From: Jaapia argillacea MUCL 33604
Taxonomy: Eukaryota > Basidiomycota > Agaricomycetes > Jaapiales > Jaapiaceae
Direction: 5' to 3'
Assembly (NCBI GenBank): GCA_000697665.1
Contig: KL197709.1
Location: 2,216,538 to 2,280,537 of the forward strand
DNA: 64,000 bases
The translations under genes were made by a program, and so were the position numbers. The notes beneath the pieces were generated by a model, which saw nothing but the letters and a program-made list of their open reading frames with translations, made no database searches and was not told where the DNA came from. Shown here one piece after another: positions 24,397 to 36,674 of this stretch (the first letter of the stretch is position 1; each line of letters begins with the position of its first letter).

Positions 24397-26563
24397 TCAG
24401 GCAGAAGCAGCAACGGGCGTCGGGACATGAACAGCATTGACGCTCGCATCAACTCCACTCATCCCCATACCAGCCCTCAAATCCACCACAACCTTCTTCT
24501 CGGTGGCGGCGGCATTGTCCACCTTACCCAAAAGCTTCTCAAACTTGCCCCGAGTAACGTTCACAGCCTTGCTATCAACGAAAGCCCTCTCCCCATTCCT
24601 CAACTGTTTCGGTGCACTACCATCCTTCAACCCAAGATGTTCGTCGGTCCAGACATCCTCGACAGGAATAACCTGATCATCAGGTAAACCAACACCGGCA
24701 CGTCCACCAGCAGCCTTCCATTCCCTGATACGGTTGATACCCAAGACGGTAAAGGTTTCGTCGACGGCGTTGACCAACTTGTCCATCTGTTCGACAGTGT
24801 GACGAGGGGTGATGGTAACTCGTAACCTCTCCTCTCCACGAGCGACGGTAGGGTAGTTGATAGACTGAACGTAAATGTTGTGCTCATTGAGCAAACGATC
24901 CGAAGCTGCCTTTGCCAATCCAGCATCTCCAACCAAGACAGGGATAATGTGGCTCGGTCCAGGTACGACGGGCACATCAATATCCGCAAATCTCTTCTTC
25001 AATGCCCGAACGTTAAGACCCAACAACTGCCTATCGCCCATCCATTCCTTTTGATACGCGATGCTGGCTTGCGCACCCGCAACGCTAACAGGGGGTAGGG
25101 AGGTGGTGAAGATGAATCCGGGGGCGTAGGAGCGAATCATGTCAACGAAATCGGTGGAACCAGCAATGTAGCCGCCGATGGCACCATAGGCTTTTCCGAG
25201 AGTACCGGTGATGATGTCGATGCGGTCCATCACAGAGCCTGGAATTGGAGCGGGGGATTGACCAGCGGCGAGGTGGGCTTCGAAGTCGAGGTGCTCGGCA
25301 ACCCCTGCACCGCGAGGTCCATACAAGCCGACTGCGTGAACCTGAGAGAGGGGGGTTAGAAAAGGCGAGTCGGCGAAGCAAATAAAAGGTACCAACCTCA
25401 TCCAAGAAGGTCAACGCGCCGTATTTCTCTGCCAAGTCGCAAATCTCCTTGATAGGCCCAACACTACCGCACATGGAATAAACACTCTCAAACGCAATAA
25501 TTTTAGGGGTTTCCTTGGGATACGAAGCCAACTTGGCCTCCAAGTCCTCCAAGTCGTTGTGCTTGAAGAGAACCCTCTTCGCCGGGGAATGTCTCATGCC
25601 TTGAATCATCGAAGCGTGATTCATCGTGTCAGAGAAGAATACGCATCCTGGGAGTTTGGTGCCAAGAGTGGATAGGGTGGCATCGTTTGCGACGTAGCAG
25701 GAGGAAAAGACGAGGGCAGCTGGCTTGCGATGGAGGGAGGCGAGTTCAGCTTCGAGGCCGAGATGCCAAGCTCCATTTCCTGCAATGTTACGAGTACCAC
25801 CTGCACCGTGACCGTACTTGTTCAAGGTGCGGCTGAAGACAGTTGGGTCAGTGTCGAGGCAGGATGCAGGGTGCGACAAGCACACTCACTGCATGGTCTC
25901 GAGAACGACGGGGTTGTTCCCCATCCCAAGGTAATCATTTGCGCACCAAACCTCCACTTCCTCCTTGACGTCGCCGGTATGAGCAACGGGGAATTTCTCG
26001 GCGAGGCGATTAATGTTGTTGAAGTAACGATAAGACTTGTCCTCGTGCTTCTTATCGAGCTCGGTGTTGTAGAACTGCTCGTAATCAAAGAGTCCGCTGG
26101 GGACGGGCTTCTTCGAAGTCTTGCTCATATCAGCTGCGGCGTGGAAGGGGCAAGTGCTGGTGGAAGACTCGGCTTTAGCGGGGGAAGCCTTTTTGGCTGC
26201 GGCCTTTTCTTTAGCACCAGCCAAGTCCTCTGCCATCCTGGCGGCCGCTCGAGCGGCGTTAGCGTGAGGGCACTTGGAGATATCTGCGCGAGCAGGATCG
26301 GGCAAATGAACGCCCTTTTGCTCGTGAATCTTCTGCACGTCCGCATTTCCTGCGACGGAAGCGTAGCCTTTAACCATCTGCTCTGAGCGAATGGAGAGAG
26401 CAGGACCCATGACGGGGCATTTGGTGGCCTTTTCCGTGAGGCGGGAGAGAGTTGGGAAGCGAGGAGAAGTGGAAGTGCAGAGGGTGCGGAGGGTAGACTG
26501 CTTTGTACGCCCGAGGAAAGGGCAGGAGGCTTTGTACCTTGCGAGAGAGGAGAGTTTGTCCAT
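24397..26563 (-). CDS. HEM1: 5-aminolevulinate synthase, mitochondrial
   Basis: Condenses glycine and succinyl-CoA to 5-aminolevulinate, the first step of heme synthesis, with pyridoxal phosphate in the mitochondrial matrix. Three exons (26563-25890, 25832-25397, 25341-24397) give 684 residues, all in frame. The leader has Cys-Pro heme-regulatory motifs at residues 14, 49, 98 and 138. The core shows [81 protein letters not shown] and the PLP-lysine motif [15 protein letters not shown]. The C-terminal extension of about 100 residues after the NRIREWK block is typical of fungal enzymes. Confidence 0.97.
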
Positions 26564-27016
26564 GGTGGTCGGGGAAAAGAGATAATTTCAGGAGAATTGG
26601 TCGAGCCTCTTTATAGCTCAAGTCCGATACCGAACGACCATCCAAAATCAAATCTCTCGGATTGGCCGACAGCCATCTCAGCATCTCTACATTACCGCAA
26701 CAGTCACGGTTTTGCCGACAAGCGAACATCTCGTCAGTCGGTTATGGCATGAACCGGCAACGTCCCCTACTTTCCCCCAGAAGCTCTCGGAGAACTCATG
26801 CGAGTCTGTCGGACGACCCATGAGCATCGTTATGCAACCAAAGGACACACACAATCATTCTATTTCACACAAACTCGGACTCGCTGGCACAACTCAATGG
26901 TATTGGCAGGTCAAGGCACCCACCCACGAATAAATCCAATAAATTCCACCCGTTCCACACCGGCCTAGCTTGTTCCATCGCCTCGTCTTCTTCTCGTCCC
27001 CCTGCCCCATTCATCC
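26564..27016 (-). promoter_or_regulatory. HEM1 promoter: two CCAAT boxes around a TATA box
   Basis: Read on the HEM1 strand, TATAAA lies at 26615-26610 (about 50 bp upstream of the ATG) and CCAAT boxes at 26600-26596 and 26665-26661. CCAAT is the HAP2/3/5 target, which controls HEM1 in budding yeast in response to heme and carbon source. The rest of the 453-bp gap, toward the ARG8 stop at 27017, shows nothing else. Confidence 0.45.
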
Positions 27017-28989
27017 TCACTCCGTCTCTTGCTCCATCTTGATCAAACAACTCTCCATCACATCAACAGCCAGATCAACCTCCTCCTGTCCCACATTCAA
27101 ACTAGGCACCAACCTCACAGCATCCTTACCCGCAGTCAAAAGTAACACACCCCTCTCCCTCGCCATACCCACCAACTTTCCAGGTCCGTCCTGTCTCCAC
27201 TTTTCGTTGAATCCCAACCCGAGGATTAGCCCGCGTCCTCGGATGGTGGGTTCGAGGATTGAAGGGAAGTACTTCGGGAGAAGGGACAGACGAGAGATGA
27301 GATGTGCCGACGTTGAAGAGACGGAGGAGATGAATGGCCGAGAGGATATTCGCGATAGCACGTGGTGTCCTACGGCGCAGGCAAGTGGTGATCCGCCGAA
27401 CGTAGTTCCATGTGTACCTACCCGTGCGAGAAACAAGCCAATCAATTTTCAGTCTTTAATTAGCCTCGGGTGGTGGCAGTGGAGAGAAAATCGGTTTCAA
27501 GTGGGTGGGGATCTCCTCGAAGGATAAGAACATAACAAGAAGGAATGCTCACCTGCTGTCATCGTCTCCGCGACGTTATCCCTCATAAGAACCGCTCCAA
27601 TAGGGTATCCCCCGGCAAGTGGCTTCGCCATCGTGACTATATCAGGATGACAATCAACGGGCCACGTCGAATGAGCCCATAATGATCCAGTCCTGTACAA
27701 CCCACACTAATAAAACCATCAACATCTTCAGTTCCGCAGTTCGGAATATGAAGTGGATAACACTTACCTGAACCTCATCAAAGATCAACACAGCCCCAAC
27801 CTCGTCACACTTCTTCCTCAATTCCCTAACCCACTCAACCTGGAGAGGATTAACACCACCCTCGCCCTGAATAGGCTCAACGATAACGGCACACGTATTC
27901 TCCCCAACTAACTCTCCAAAAGAATCTTTACCCTCGTAAACATTGACCTTGCCAACTTTGACACCAGGTAACAAAGGCGCAAAGGGAGCTTGGTATTTGG
28001 GGTTGGGAGTGACCGAGAGCGCACCGAGTGAACGTCCATGGAAAGCATTTTGGAAGCATACGATCTCGGTTTTCGTGCATTCCGACATGGACGGGGATCC
28101 AGAAGAGGAAGAGGCACTAACTTTCGCCAACCACCGATCTTTCCCAACTTTCCTAGCAATCTTGAGTGCTCCTTCATTCGCCTCCGTCCCAGAGTTCGAA
28201 AAGAAGACTTTCGCTCCTCCCGTTCCGATCTTCACATTTGTAGAGGTAGCTTCGAGTTCCTCCGGTCCACAAGCAGGGTCGGAAGTACCAGCAGGAGGGG
28301 GTAAGGCACTGTTAGGGAAACCCAAACCACCTTCGGCTTTGGTTAGTTCTACCAGTAGCTGGGCTAGTTTGGCTGCCCAGAGGTTGTGGTACACATTTGA
28401 TGCGTGGAGGAGGGTAGCACTTTGCTTGGCTAGGACCTGGAGCGGAATATCCCATCAGACTTTATTCGATAACAAATGAAGGGTAGAAGTGCCGCAGACC
28501 TCAGCAATCCCATCATCTGCGTGTCCCAAACAATTAACAGCAATCCCAGCACTAAAATCCAAGTACTTCCTCCCTTCCGTATCCCAAACCCAAGAACCCT
28601 TGCCGTGGCTCAACACGATAGGAGGACGAGCATAAACAGGTAACAAATAACTCTCGGCTAGAGATAGTACTTCCGTCGTTGCATTTTGTGGTGAAGAGGA
28701 GGAAGAATGGGGTGGGAATGGTGTTGGGGTGTGAGTTGGCAGAAGATATGATCTATTGGGAGACGAGGGGAGAGACGGTGGTGGTTGTGGGGAAGACTCT
28801 GACTGATGAATCGGTCAGTTGGAGTTGGAGTGGTTACATCAACATAAGTGAGTGTACCTGAGAGCTCGACCATCTCGAACTTGTCGTCGATGGTGGCAGT
28901 AGTCTACCAAACACAGCACGAGCAGGATGGGTAGTTGGTACGCATCGACCTCGAGCGAGTCGTGCAGTAGCCAGATTTTGTCTCATCAT
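27017..28989 (-). CDS. ARG8: Acetylornithine aminotransferase, mitochondrial
   Basis: PLP-dependent transfer between glutamate and N-acetylglutamate semialdehyde in arginine synthesis. The first exon (28989 down) gives [20 protein letters not shown], an Arg-rich presequence, ending CAG before a GTACAC donor; the next exon continues in phase through a Ser/Pro stretch to [12 protein letters not shown]. Family blocks are [96 protein letters not shown] (PLP lysine in MAKPLAGG) and [17 protein letters not shown]. Five or six exons are needed. The start exon is my reconstruction; the rest is secure. Confidence 0.94.
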
Positions 28990-29426
28990 CTTTCACTAGA
29001 ATCGAGGAAATTGAGGGGTTCAAGACAGGACAAACGATCCAGACGTATCAAGCAGAAGCACGGGGGAAAGTTGGTCAAGTTGGGAGCTAAAGTCGAGTCA
29101 TATATAAGCGACTGGGAGAGCTCTGTTGCTCAGCGTGCAGTGATTCAATATCACAAAATTAATGAAGCACAGGTTCCGAGGATGGAAAAAAACTGTCCAG
29201 CATTCGGCTCAAGCCCTCGTCCGACCATTGGTGAAGCAAGAAAAACTCATTTGCGACATTCCTGCCATCGGTGCATATAGTCAGAGTACGGGATATTGAA
29301 GTCCGACCAATACAGAACTAGCACCCAAGTTATCGATTCCCCTGATCAACGATCGCAGGTACATTATACACAAGTTATGAGACATGTCACAACACGAGAA
29401 ACAAACCAACGAGAGTTCAAAGCATG
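28990..29426 (-). promoter_or_regulatory. ARG8 promoter with TATA box and TGACTC element
   Basis: On the ARG8 strand a TATATA run at about 29106-29101 is followed directly by TGACTC at 29100-29095, about 106-111 bp upstream of the ATG. TGACTC is the core of the general amino-acid control site bound by Gcn4/Cpc1 factors, which regulate ARG8 in yeast. The remainder of the 437-bp gap, up to the Cwc21-like stop, contains no recognised gene. Confidence 0.4.
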
Positions 29427-30869
29427 TCAATCCCTGCTCCTGCTCCTACTCCCGCTCGCCGACCTCGAACTAACAGACATTGACGATCCAGATGAAACGG
29501 ACCTGCCACGCCTTCCACCTCCACGGGGAGAAGGTGGCGGAGACCGCGAATCCTTCTCACCCACATCCCTGCGAGGAGGCAACCTATCCCTCTCCCTGGC
29601 TCTGTCACCTCCACGACGAGGAGGTGACATCGGTGACCTCGACCGCGAGATTGACCGACCCCTCCCAGATCCTCCGCGCGGAAGTGGAGATCGAGTTCGT
29701 GAACGGCGAGGAGATCTTGACCTGTCCCTCCCACCGCCTCCACGACGATAACGCGGAGAAAATGATCCGGACGTAGAACGTGGGCGAGATGGTGGCGGGG
29801 GAGTCACCGAACGACGATACCGCGCTGCCGGTGGTGCACCAGTGTCGCGCGATGGTGAACGTGAATCGTATTGACGACGGGGTGGTGGACGTGGAGGGGG
29901 GGAACGTGAAACTGAACGAGAGAGTGAGCGAGGGGAGGGAGAACGCCCTCTACCGGGTCGACGGTAGTCACGGTCCCGATCTCTGGGTGGAGGTGAGTCG
30001 CGTCGCATGGGACTCCTACTCCGTCTATCACGATCACGATCCCTAAAGTCTCTCGGTCTCCCTCCATCCCGATCCCGGGATGGAGGCATAGGGGGAGGAG
30101 GCATACTAGCCACCTCCTTTCTCTTCCTCTCTCCATCCGACTCTCTTTCCCTTCTGATCCTATCCTCTTCCCTCCTTCTCAGCCTATCCTTCTCCCTCTT
30201 CTCCGCCTCCCACTTTTCCCTTTGAGCTTGATACTTGGCCCTATCCTCCTCCCTCTTCCTCTCCCGTTCTTCCCTCTCCACCAACCTCTTGGCTTTCAAC
30301 TCGTCTTGCTTTTCACGATCAAATGCTTCTCCTTCAGTGTAATCCGCTCGAGTACCAAGAGCGACAGCCATTTTGGTCAACTCGGTTTTTTTGGCTACTG
30401 CTATGCCATGTGTGTCGGAAGCTTTCAGCTGCTTTGCCGATGTGGCAGTCGTGAGCGTTGCAAGAAGTTTCGCCCGAAGAGCGTTCACTTCTTCTTCGAT
30501 TTTCTCTTCGTCGATTCTGCGCAGCGCAATAGTGTGAGGTTCGAGCAGGATGAGGAGGTGTATAATGCGCTTACTCACCCATTCTCCTCCAACTCGAGTT
30601 GCAGTTCCAAGCAAGCACACTCAACCTTCCTCTTCCGTTCGTGTTCTAATATCTCTGCATCTGGTTCTCGGTGTTTTGGAGGTGCAACGTCCCAAGCACT
30701 CGCTCGGTCCGCTGCAGATTCGCGTGAACGAAGAACGGACAGGTTGCGTTGGACGTAACCATTGGTACCACTATTAGCTTCTGGTCAGTGTACAAAACAT
30801 AAATGTGCATAGAAATGAAACTATTGCGCGCCTTCCTCTGGGAGTTGTGAGGCCAATACCGTTGTACAT
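29427..30869 (-). CDS. CWC21: Cwc21/SRRM2-type spliceosomal protein with RS tail
   Basis: Binds Prp8 and Snu114 in the catalytic spliceosome. The start at 30869 gives MYNGIGLTTPRGS then GTNGYVQRNLS, the near-invariant N-terminus of the family. The cwf21 domain follows (IDEEKIEEEVNALRAKLLA, then MAVALGTRADYTEGEAFD). Next comes a long Glu/Arg/Lys helix and an RS/RD-rich C-terminus of about 250 residues, as in SRRM2 but much shorter. The first intron can only be spliced with a GC donor (AAG, then GCGCGC) and an AATAG acceptor, because Gly-Ser-Gly is otherwise not encoded. The second intron is GT-AG (GTGAGT to GCGCAG). Confidence 0.93.
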
Positions 30870-31196
30870 GACGGTTGAATCTGAGGTTGTTGGCGCAGTT
30901 TGTCGGTGACAAGTCCAACCTCAATGGGCCGGAGCTTCAAAGCCACGTGGGAATGTGGCGTTTGCTCCTCCACTATGAACTGGACACTTTCAAACCCACA
31001 ACATAATTGTAAATTCGACGACAACGACACGATGCATTAGTCTATGATATATGAGATTGAACCAACGACGGTGGTGGTGATGGCGGTATACATTTCTTCG
31101 GATGGGTCACTACTCTAATCGTGCGCTCTTCTCTACATTGAAGTCCAAACCGACAGGTGATTGGTGGAACGAACCTGTTCAGCCCCATACATATCA
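30870..31196. other. Intergenic region, no gene seen
   Basis: The gap of 327 bp lies upstream of the Cwc21-like gene and downstream of the riboflavin kinase gene. Nothing beyond short motif-free frames was seen. Confidence 0.4.
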
Positions 31197-32012
31197 CTAT
31201 GGTGAACGGATGAACAGCGGGTCCGACTTGAACTTTTCATAAGCGGGACGAGCCAGGGAGTTGAGTGCGACCTTGATGTCAGTCTGGATATCTTGAATGA
31301 GGGCCTCTGAAACAAGACAACGATAGTGATCAGCGCTATACGTGTACGGCAAGGTGATATTACCAACCTCGAGAGACGTAGTCCAATTCGGGGCGGATAT
31401 ATCCAAGCACGATGACCTTCAAATCATGTCCGTAGAAATCTGATTTGAAATCGTGCATGATGTGAACCTCCTGCGATATTTTCATAAGATCAAATTGGGG
31501 AACAGACACGCCAGAATGCTAAGGCTTACAGCCGTCAGGCGTTCATTCTTGTAGAAGGGGTTCCAGCCCAGGCTCATGACCATCGGCATGACCTTGGCAT
31601 CCTCGTCAGGCAAAAGTTTTGACCCGTCTTTCCTGGCTGAAACCTGCGCGAATCCATAGTAGACACCAGTACGTGCAACACTGCTTATCGGTGGTAAGGA
31701 TTCGTCTGGTAAGTTAGCTATCCAGCGCCGTTAGAACGGAAGCGACATTGAATCACTAAGAGTGAACACACCAGTGGGACAGCCCAAGTCCTTTCCTCCT
31801 CTACCAAATCCTCTCTGAACAGCACCAGAGAGCTCTATCGGAAATGGCGCCTCAGGTCCTGAGTCAGGACCAACGATCTGCGGTCTCGCCTTCCTCAGCA
31901 CCTCGTTTTGAACGGGAGCAGTGTGGTCATCGTGCAGCGCAGCCTGTGCAGCTGTTTCCGGCGAGCTGGAGAACAAGCGCCAGATAGTAGAATACAAGTC
32001 CTGAAGGATCAT
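31197..32012 (-). CDS. FMN1: Riboflavin kinase
   Basis: Phosphorylates riboflavin to FMN. The ATG at 32012 opens a leader ([18 protein letters not shown]) that might be a targeting sequence; in yeast the enzyme is found at mitochondrial and ER membranes. The kinase domain shows [18 protein letters not shown] joined across an intron to ANLPDE, then [52 protein letters not shown] and [20 protein letters not shown]. The PTAN motif binding Mg-ATP is restored only by splicing. Four exons, stop at 31197. It is divergent from TAF8 with about 100-150 bp between starts. Confidence 0.93.
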
Positions 32013-32109
32013 GGGAGTTTGAGATAGGAAAGCTTTGAGTCAGAGGAATCTGAAGGCTGCGAGTGGAGAAGCCATAAATGCCGAAGGAGAACCGGGATTC
32101 GGGTGACAG

Positions 32110-33164
32110 ATGTATCAGCCTTGTGCGGACTTGAATTCTCAGCGCTTCAGCCCTCCTTCTCTCATGTCCAATTATACTCAGCAATCGTACGCCTCGTATT
32201 CGCCGTCGCAATACGGTACAGCATACCCAGACTCAGCGTATTATGCGTCCCAATACTCTCCAGCAGCCATGGCTGCATCCTACAGCTCAGTGCCCCCTCA
32301 TATAAAGTCTTCACCGCCCCCACAAGAGCCCCCTCCTCCACCGGACTTGTCTTCCGTGTCGACCGAAGTTGCATCTCACGCGCTTCAACGACAAATATCT
32401 GCTCAGCTGAGGGCAGCTGGTTTTGATTCTGCCGAACCGATCGCACTGCAGAGGTTGGAGCTGGAAGTAACTGCGTGTAAGCTTGTCTGTTCACTCCGAT
32501 TTCATCGCATCTAAACGTGACCGCAGTCTTCGAACAACTGTATCACCGAGCCCACGAATACGCGAATCTCGCAAATAGGGCTAAACCAATAGCCAAAGAT
32601 CTGTTACTCGCAAACCAGGATGTTAGTTTCGAGACTAAAGAGCTACACCTCGCTGCGAAGAAGTCAAATAAGCGGCGGAGAGGTTTGTCCTCACATTTCT
32701 AGGTGTAACTACTTCTGATAAACCGGGATGATTGTAGAAGGCGATGTGATCGAGCCGCTTAGCCTTCTTCCTCCCCCGCCACGCCCATCTACGCCAGATC
32801 TGTTGCCCTCGGACGACGAAGGCGCACCGATCATCATCCCTGCCACACTGCGTGGTTTACCTTACTCTGTGCCGGAGCTGCCCCCCAAACATACTTACCT
32901 TCGGACACCGGTAAATAAATCTGTCAACTCTCAAGGAGAATGATATCTGACGCAGTATGTTCCCAGCCATCTCCGCCCAAAAGAGCTGCCCCATCATCAC
33001 TAGAGAAGAAGCTCAAGACCGCTGGTTTGGTACAGGAATCGCTGAAAAATTTATTGATTGCGACGGAAGACACAACTGGGCAAGAGGATGGGGAACTTTT
33101 GGGTCATATTGTCAACTGGGAAGCACATGTCTACCCGAGGAAGCGATGGAAGGTAGGAAGCTAA
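32110..33164 (+). CDS. TAF8: TFIID subunit TAF8
   Basis: Component of the general transcription factor TFIID that pairs with TAF10 through a histone fold. Exon joins keep frame: ...LELEVTA with FFEQLYHRAHEYANLANRA, then KSNKRRR with EGDVIEPLSLLPPPPRP. The histone fold (bromodomain-associated type) covers HALQRQISAQLRAAGFDSAE to DVSFETKELHLAA. The diagnostic TAF8 C-terminal domain motif is VPELPPKHTYLRTP, followed by SPPKRAAPSSLEKKLKTAGL. The last residues are YPRKRWKVGS. A second ATG at 32164 (MSNYTQQSYAS) may be the true start, since the first leaves only 97 bp to the divergent riboflavin kinase start. Confidence 0.88.
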
Positions 33165-33263
33165 GTTCGAGCCTTGCATCTATCAACATTGTACCTTCTC
33201 ATAGTCCACGTATTGATATTCTCACTGAAAGCACCTCATTGGCAACTGAGACGGGCCAATTCG

Positions 33264-35785
33264 CTACGCGTTTGATTTGCGCGACGCAAGTCGCGAAGGT
33301 TGCCTCCTCGAGGGCTCTGGGGGAACTCTTCCTCTCTTCCCCTTTGCTGTGTTTTCGCGCTGTGGTTCTGCTTCCCCTCCTGGTTCTGCTGCTGCAGTAA
33401 TAGAGGTTTCACGGTCACCCAGCACCGGATCACTGGATTGACTGTGACCGTGCGAGGGCTGTTCCGTCAGAGACGTTCGTTGTTCGGAGAGAGGTGGCTG
33501 GTGTGCCAGAGGATCCTGTAGGCCGACGGTGCTCCCGGCCAAGTTTTCGGGGGATACTGGAGGAGCTACGGTGGTAGTCTCTCCCGATCCACCCACCAAA
33601 CTTGCTTCACCTTCGTCCGCTAAAGCTAGAGATTCAAGGTGTTTCGTGATCAATCGATCGTGCTACAGACCGAGAGAGACCTGACGTACCAGTCGAAGGC
33701 CCCGGTCCAGAGTCATCAGCAACGGACATCGACCCAGCAGCTCCGTCATCATTCTCCGCCTCATCGATGATACCCTTCGTCGAAGCTTTCCTGGTTCGTC
33801 GTTTCTTAGCTGGTGGCGGCGCTTCGGTCTCCTCGGGGGCTGCTCGTTTCGTTCGTTTGGTGGGTCGTTTTGGTTGGCTAGGTACTGGGGTGGGAGTCTC
33901 GGTCACTTCGCCAGGATGAAGAGGAGCTTCAACAACATCCGCGGTCACTGCAGCCACAGGCTGCTTTCGCGCTCGCGGCTTTGGCCTAGCTGGTTGAGGT
34001 ATCGGGGATTTACTTCGGGCCTCCACGCTGTCCCCATCAACGGAAGGTACACCGAGTTGAGCTTTCCGTGCGCGCGGTCGAGGCCGTGGCCGAGGTGGCG
34101 GAGCTTCTTGGTTTGGAGTCTCGTCCAGAGAAGTAGATGCCTCAGGCGTCGAAGCAACCGTTACAGACCGCTCTTTTTGTTTGCCCTTCTTTAACGTGTC
34201 GTACCTTCCTCGGCACTGGGCCATAACTCAGATTAGACATATGAGGGAGACATGAGAGTCACATACCATTTTATCATTCCTTCCATTCCCCACCGCACCA
34301 CTCACATCTTTCCATCTTCCCTCCCCCAATCGACCAACAGCGTCTAAAAGCGTTTGATCTTCTTCCTCAGTCCACCTCGCTTTACTCAAAGAGGGATTGG
34401 CTCTGGCGTTCCATCGCTCCCGACATTGCTCGTTATTCCGTCCTGCTATACATGAAGCCACTTCCACCCAAGAGTTTCCGTATGCCTCGACCGCCAGGCG
34501 AAGTAGCCGGTCCTCCTCTTCAGTCCAAGACACTCCGAGTTTGATGGAGGGATCGAGCGTACGATTGTACCGATTCTGGCATTGTTGGGCGGTAGCGTCT
34601 TCTGAGACGAATCTCGCAACTGCAGAAAGGATGAGTAAAAATGATAAACAAGGTAACCCGAAAATTGCGAACCTTGAGGCCAATTCTCGATCCCGTAGAT
34701 TTTGACAGCCTCAAGGAGTCGCTTGTCGGAATCGGGATCCCATAGGTGTGCCTTCCGATTTGTAGCATGTCGCATACAATCGATGGGAGTTCGATTTGTC
34801 TGTTCACCGTCTTAGCCAAAAGTGAAATAAGCTTGAGATACTACTCACACCAAGATCTTTTGCGACCTTCACCCAATCCACTTGCCCTGGCGCATAGCTT
34901 GCGGCGAGCGAGCGAACTTGGGATATCTCCGCCTGGGCCCATGTACCGTGGTTAATCTCTGGGTGACGATCCCCAAGCCAGCGTATCTCACATTCTTTGG
35001 GCGTTCTTTGAACGGATGAGGTGTTCGAGGAAGATACCTGTCAGGATTTCTGAGCATGTTTTACGAGTCATCCAGCGATTCCATCAAACCTTGGTGGCGA
35101 CACGGTCCCAGTCAATACCTTCTTTGTTCTGCTCAAAATAAGATTGGGGCTGATCGTTTAAACTTGATAATGCTTGCTGACCTCTGGAAATAATTACTGC
35201 CGGGAGGATGGTAGGTATATCGAGATGAGACGAACCGTCTATGGGCTTCATATGCGTGGATTCGGTAGTTTTCCGTCCGAACAGCTTCTGCCAACGCATC
35301 GAGTTCCTTTGCTTTCACTGCGCAATGCGTTAGTCCTTCGATAGGTACGAAGAAGTAGAGAGGGTATTTACTTGGATGGGTGGCGGATAACTCAAGGTAA
35401 CGTTGACGCCGCGAAGCATCTTCGTAGAAAGGCGAGTCCTGCAGTTTGAGGGGTTATTCGCATCGTAAACGATGTGGATTCAATGGTACGCACTCGAGAT
35501 ATGAGACTCCCATATGGAACGGGGCCAACGGGCTTAACAGAGCCCGGAATTAGCACGAATCCCCCGACTTCAATCTCAGGCTCATCTTCCTGCTCATCCA
35601 CGTCTGCAGCTAACTACATGACCTATGAGACAGTATCAAGCTTCTGGTGAGGGAGAACATACTAGCAGTTTGTCGACTGTCGCAAGTTCTGCCTCGAGTC
35701 GCTCAGTATAGACTTTGAGGGCATACTGGTGGTCTTTATTGGCCTGGAGTGCTTTATGTACCAGATCCTTTGCTCGAGTGGCCAT
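33264..35785 (-). CDS. SNAPC4-like multi-Myb DNA-binding protein
   Basis: Probable large subunit of the snRNA-activating complex, or a Bas1-like Myb factor. About eight exons. An N-terminal helical part (ALKVYTERLEAELATVDKLL) resembles the SNAPC4 start. Then come at least four Myb-type repeats, partly split by introns: HPEINHGTWAQAEISQVRSL, AHLWDPDSDKRLLEAVKIYG, GVSWTEEEDRLLRLAVEAYG and ARWTEEEDQTLLDAVGRLGE, each with a following helix such as QCQNRYNR or QCRERWNA. The tail from about 34150 down is Pro/Arg/Lys-rich with AT-hook-like PRPRPRARK and PKPRARK patches and ends at 33264. The start codon at 35785 is 161 bp from the divergent TMEM208-like start. Confidence 0.78.
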
Positions 35786-35946
35786 CTACGATTACTCTGC
35801 CATACGCGAGCCGTCGACCTGGCCCGGGAGTCTTGGAGTTGGTGAACAGAACAGAACCGACACCGGGCCGCTTGCCAGCCCGCCAAATCGCCACGCGAAG
35901 CTTCTCTTCCGCTGACACGACGGCGCAAGTTCCAGCTCCAGGATTC

Positions 35947-36674
35947 ATGGCCAACGCATCCGCCAAACGTATCGGTGAGCATTGCCACATAATTACTGCG
36001 TAGCTTCGTGCTAAATGTCCATGTAGCTTCGCAAAATGAGACCGCCATAAGAAACATGAGATTGGGAATGCTCGTCTCAGGACTTCTTTCCATCCTTCTT
36101 CGCGTCTTGTTTCGGCGAAGTTCTCTGCGGTTTTCTTTCGGCTTCCTCACCCTCTGCTCTACATATGCCATCACATTTTTCATGTATCGCTTCCTGGAGA
36201 ACAATGGCACACCGAAACGGGACTCTTCTGGAGAATTGAAGTCTTCGGGAGAAGATCTTAGCCAGGGTGGGTTGACCGAGCTATGTTTTGACGTCCTCTA
36301 CATTACTTGTGAGTTACATGGCTGCGTACGCTTTCTGGGTCTGATTTCAAATTTTAGGGGCCTGTCAGATCGGCAGCGCGGCCTTTGGAGAGTGGGTGTG
36401 GTGGCTATACTTGGTGGTAAGTCCAACCATTGTGCCAGTCCCTCGAACAAGCTGACGCGTTACAATTTGTTGACGATAGATCCCTTTGTATGCCTTCTAT
36501 AAACTCTGGACATTGGTGATATCTCCCTTCGTCCTGGGAAGGTCGGCCGCTCCTGGCGCTGCAGAAGCCGAAGCTCCTGTTGAAGCGTCCAGCAAGCGGC
36601 AAGAAAAATTGCGTAAACGGCAGGAGCGAGGGGATCCACGTGTACAGCGAGTACAGGCAGGAAAACGATCATAA
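35947..36674 (+). CDS. TMEM208/SND2-like ER membrane protein
   Basis: Member of the SRP-independent ER targeting route (yeast Snd2, human TMEM208). Four exons join in frame with GT-AG borders. The ATG at 35947 gives MANASAKRIASQNETAIRNM, then hydrophobic segments: LGMLVSGLLSILLRVLF, SFGFLTLCSTYAITFFMYRF, ELCFDVLYITWACQIGSAAF and WWLYLVIPLYAFYKLWTLVI. The C-terminus is cytosolic and basic, KRQEKLRKRQERGDPRVQRV, as in TMEM208. About 175 residues, the usual size. Confidence 0.88.
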
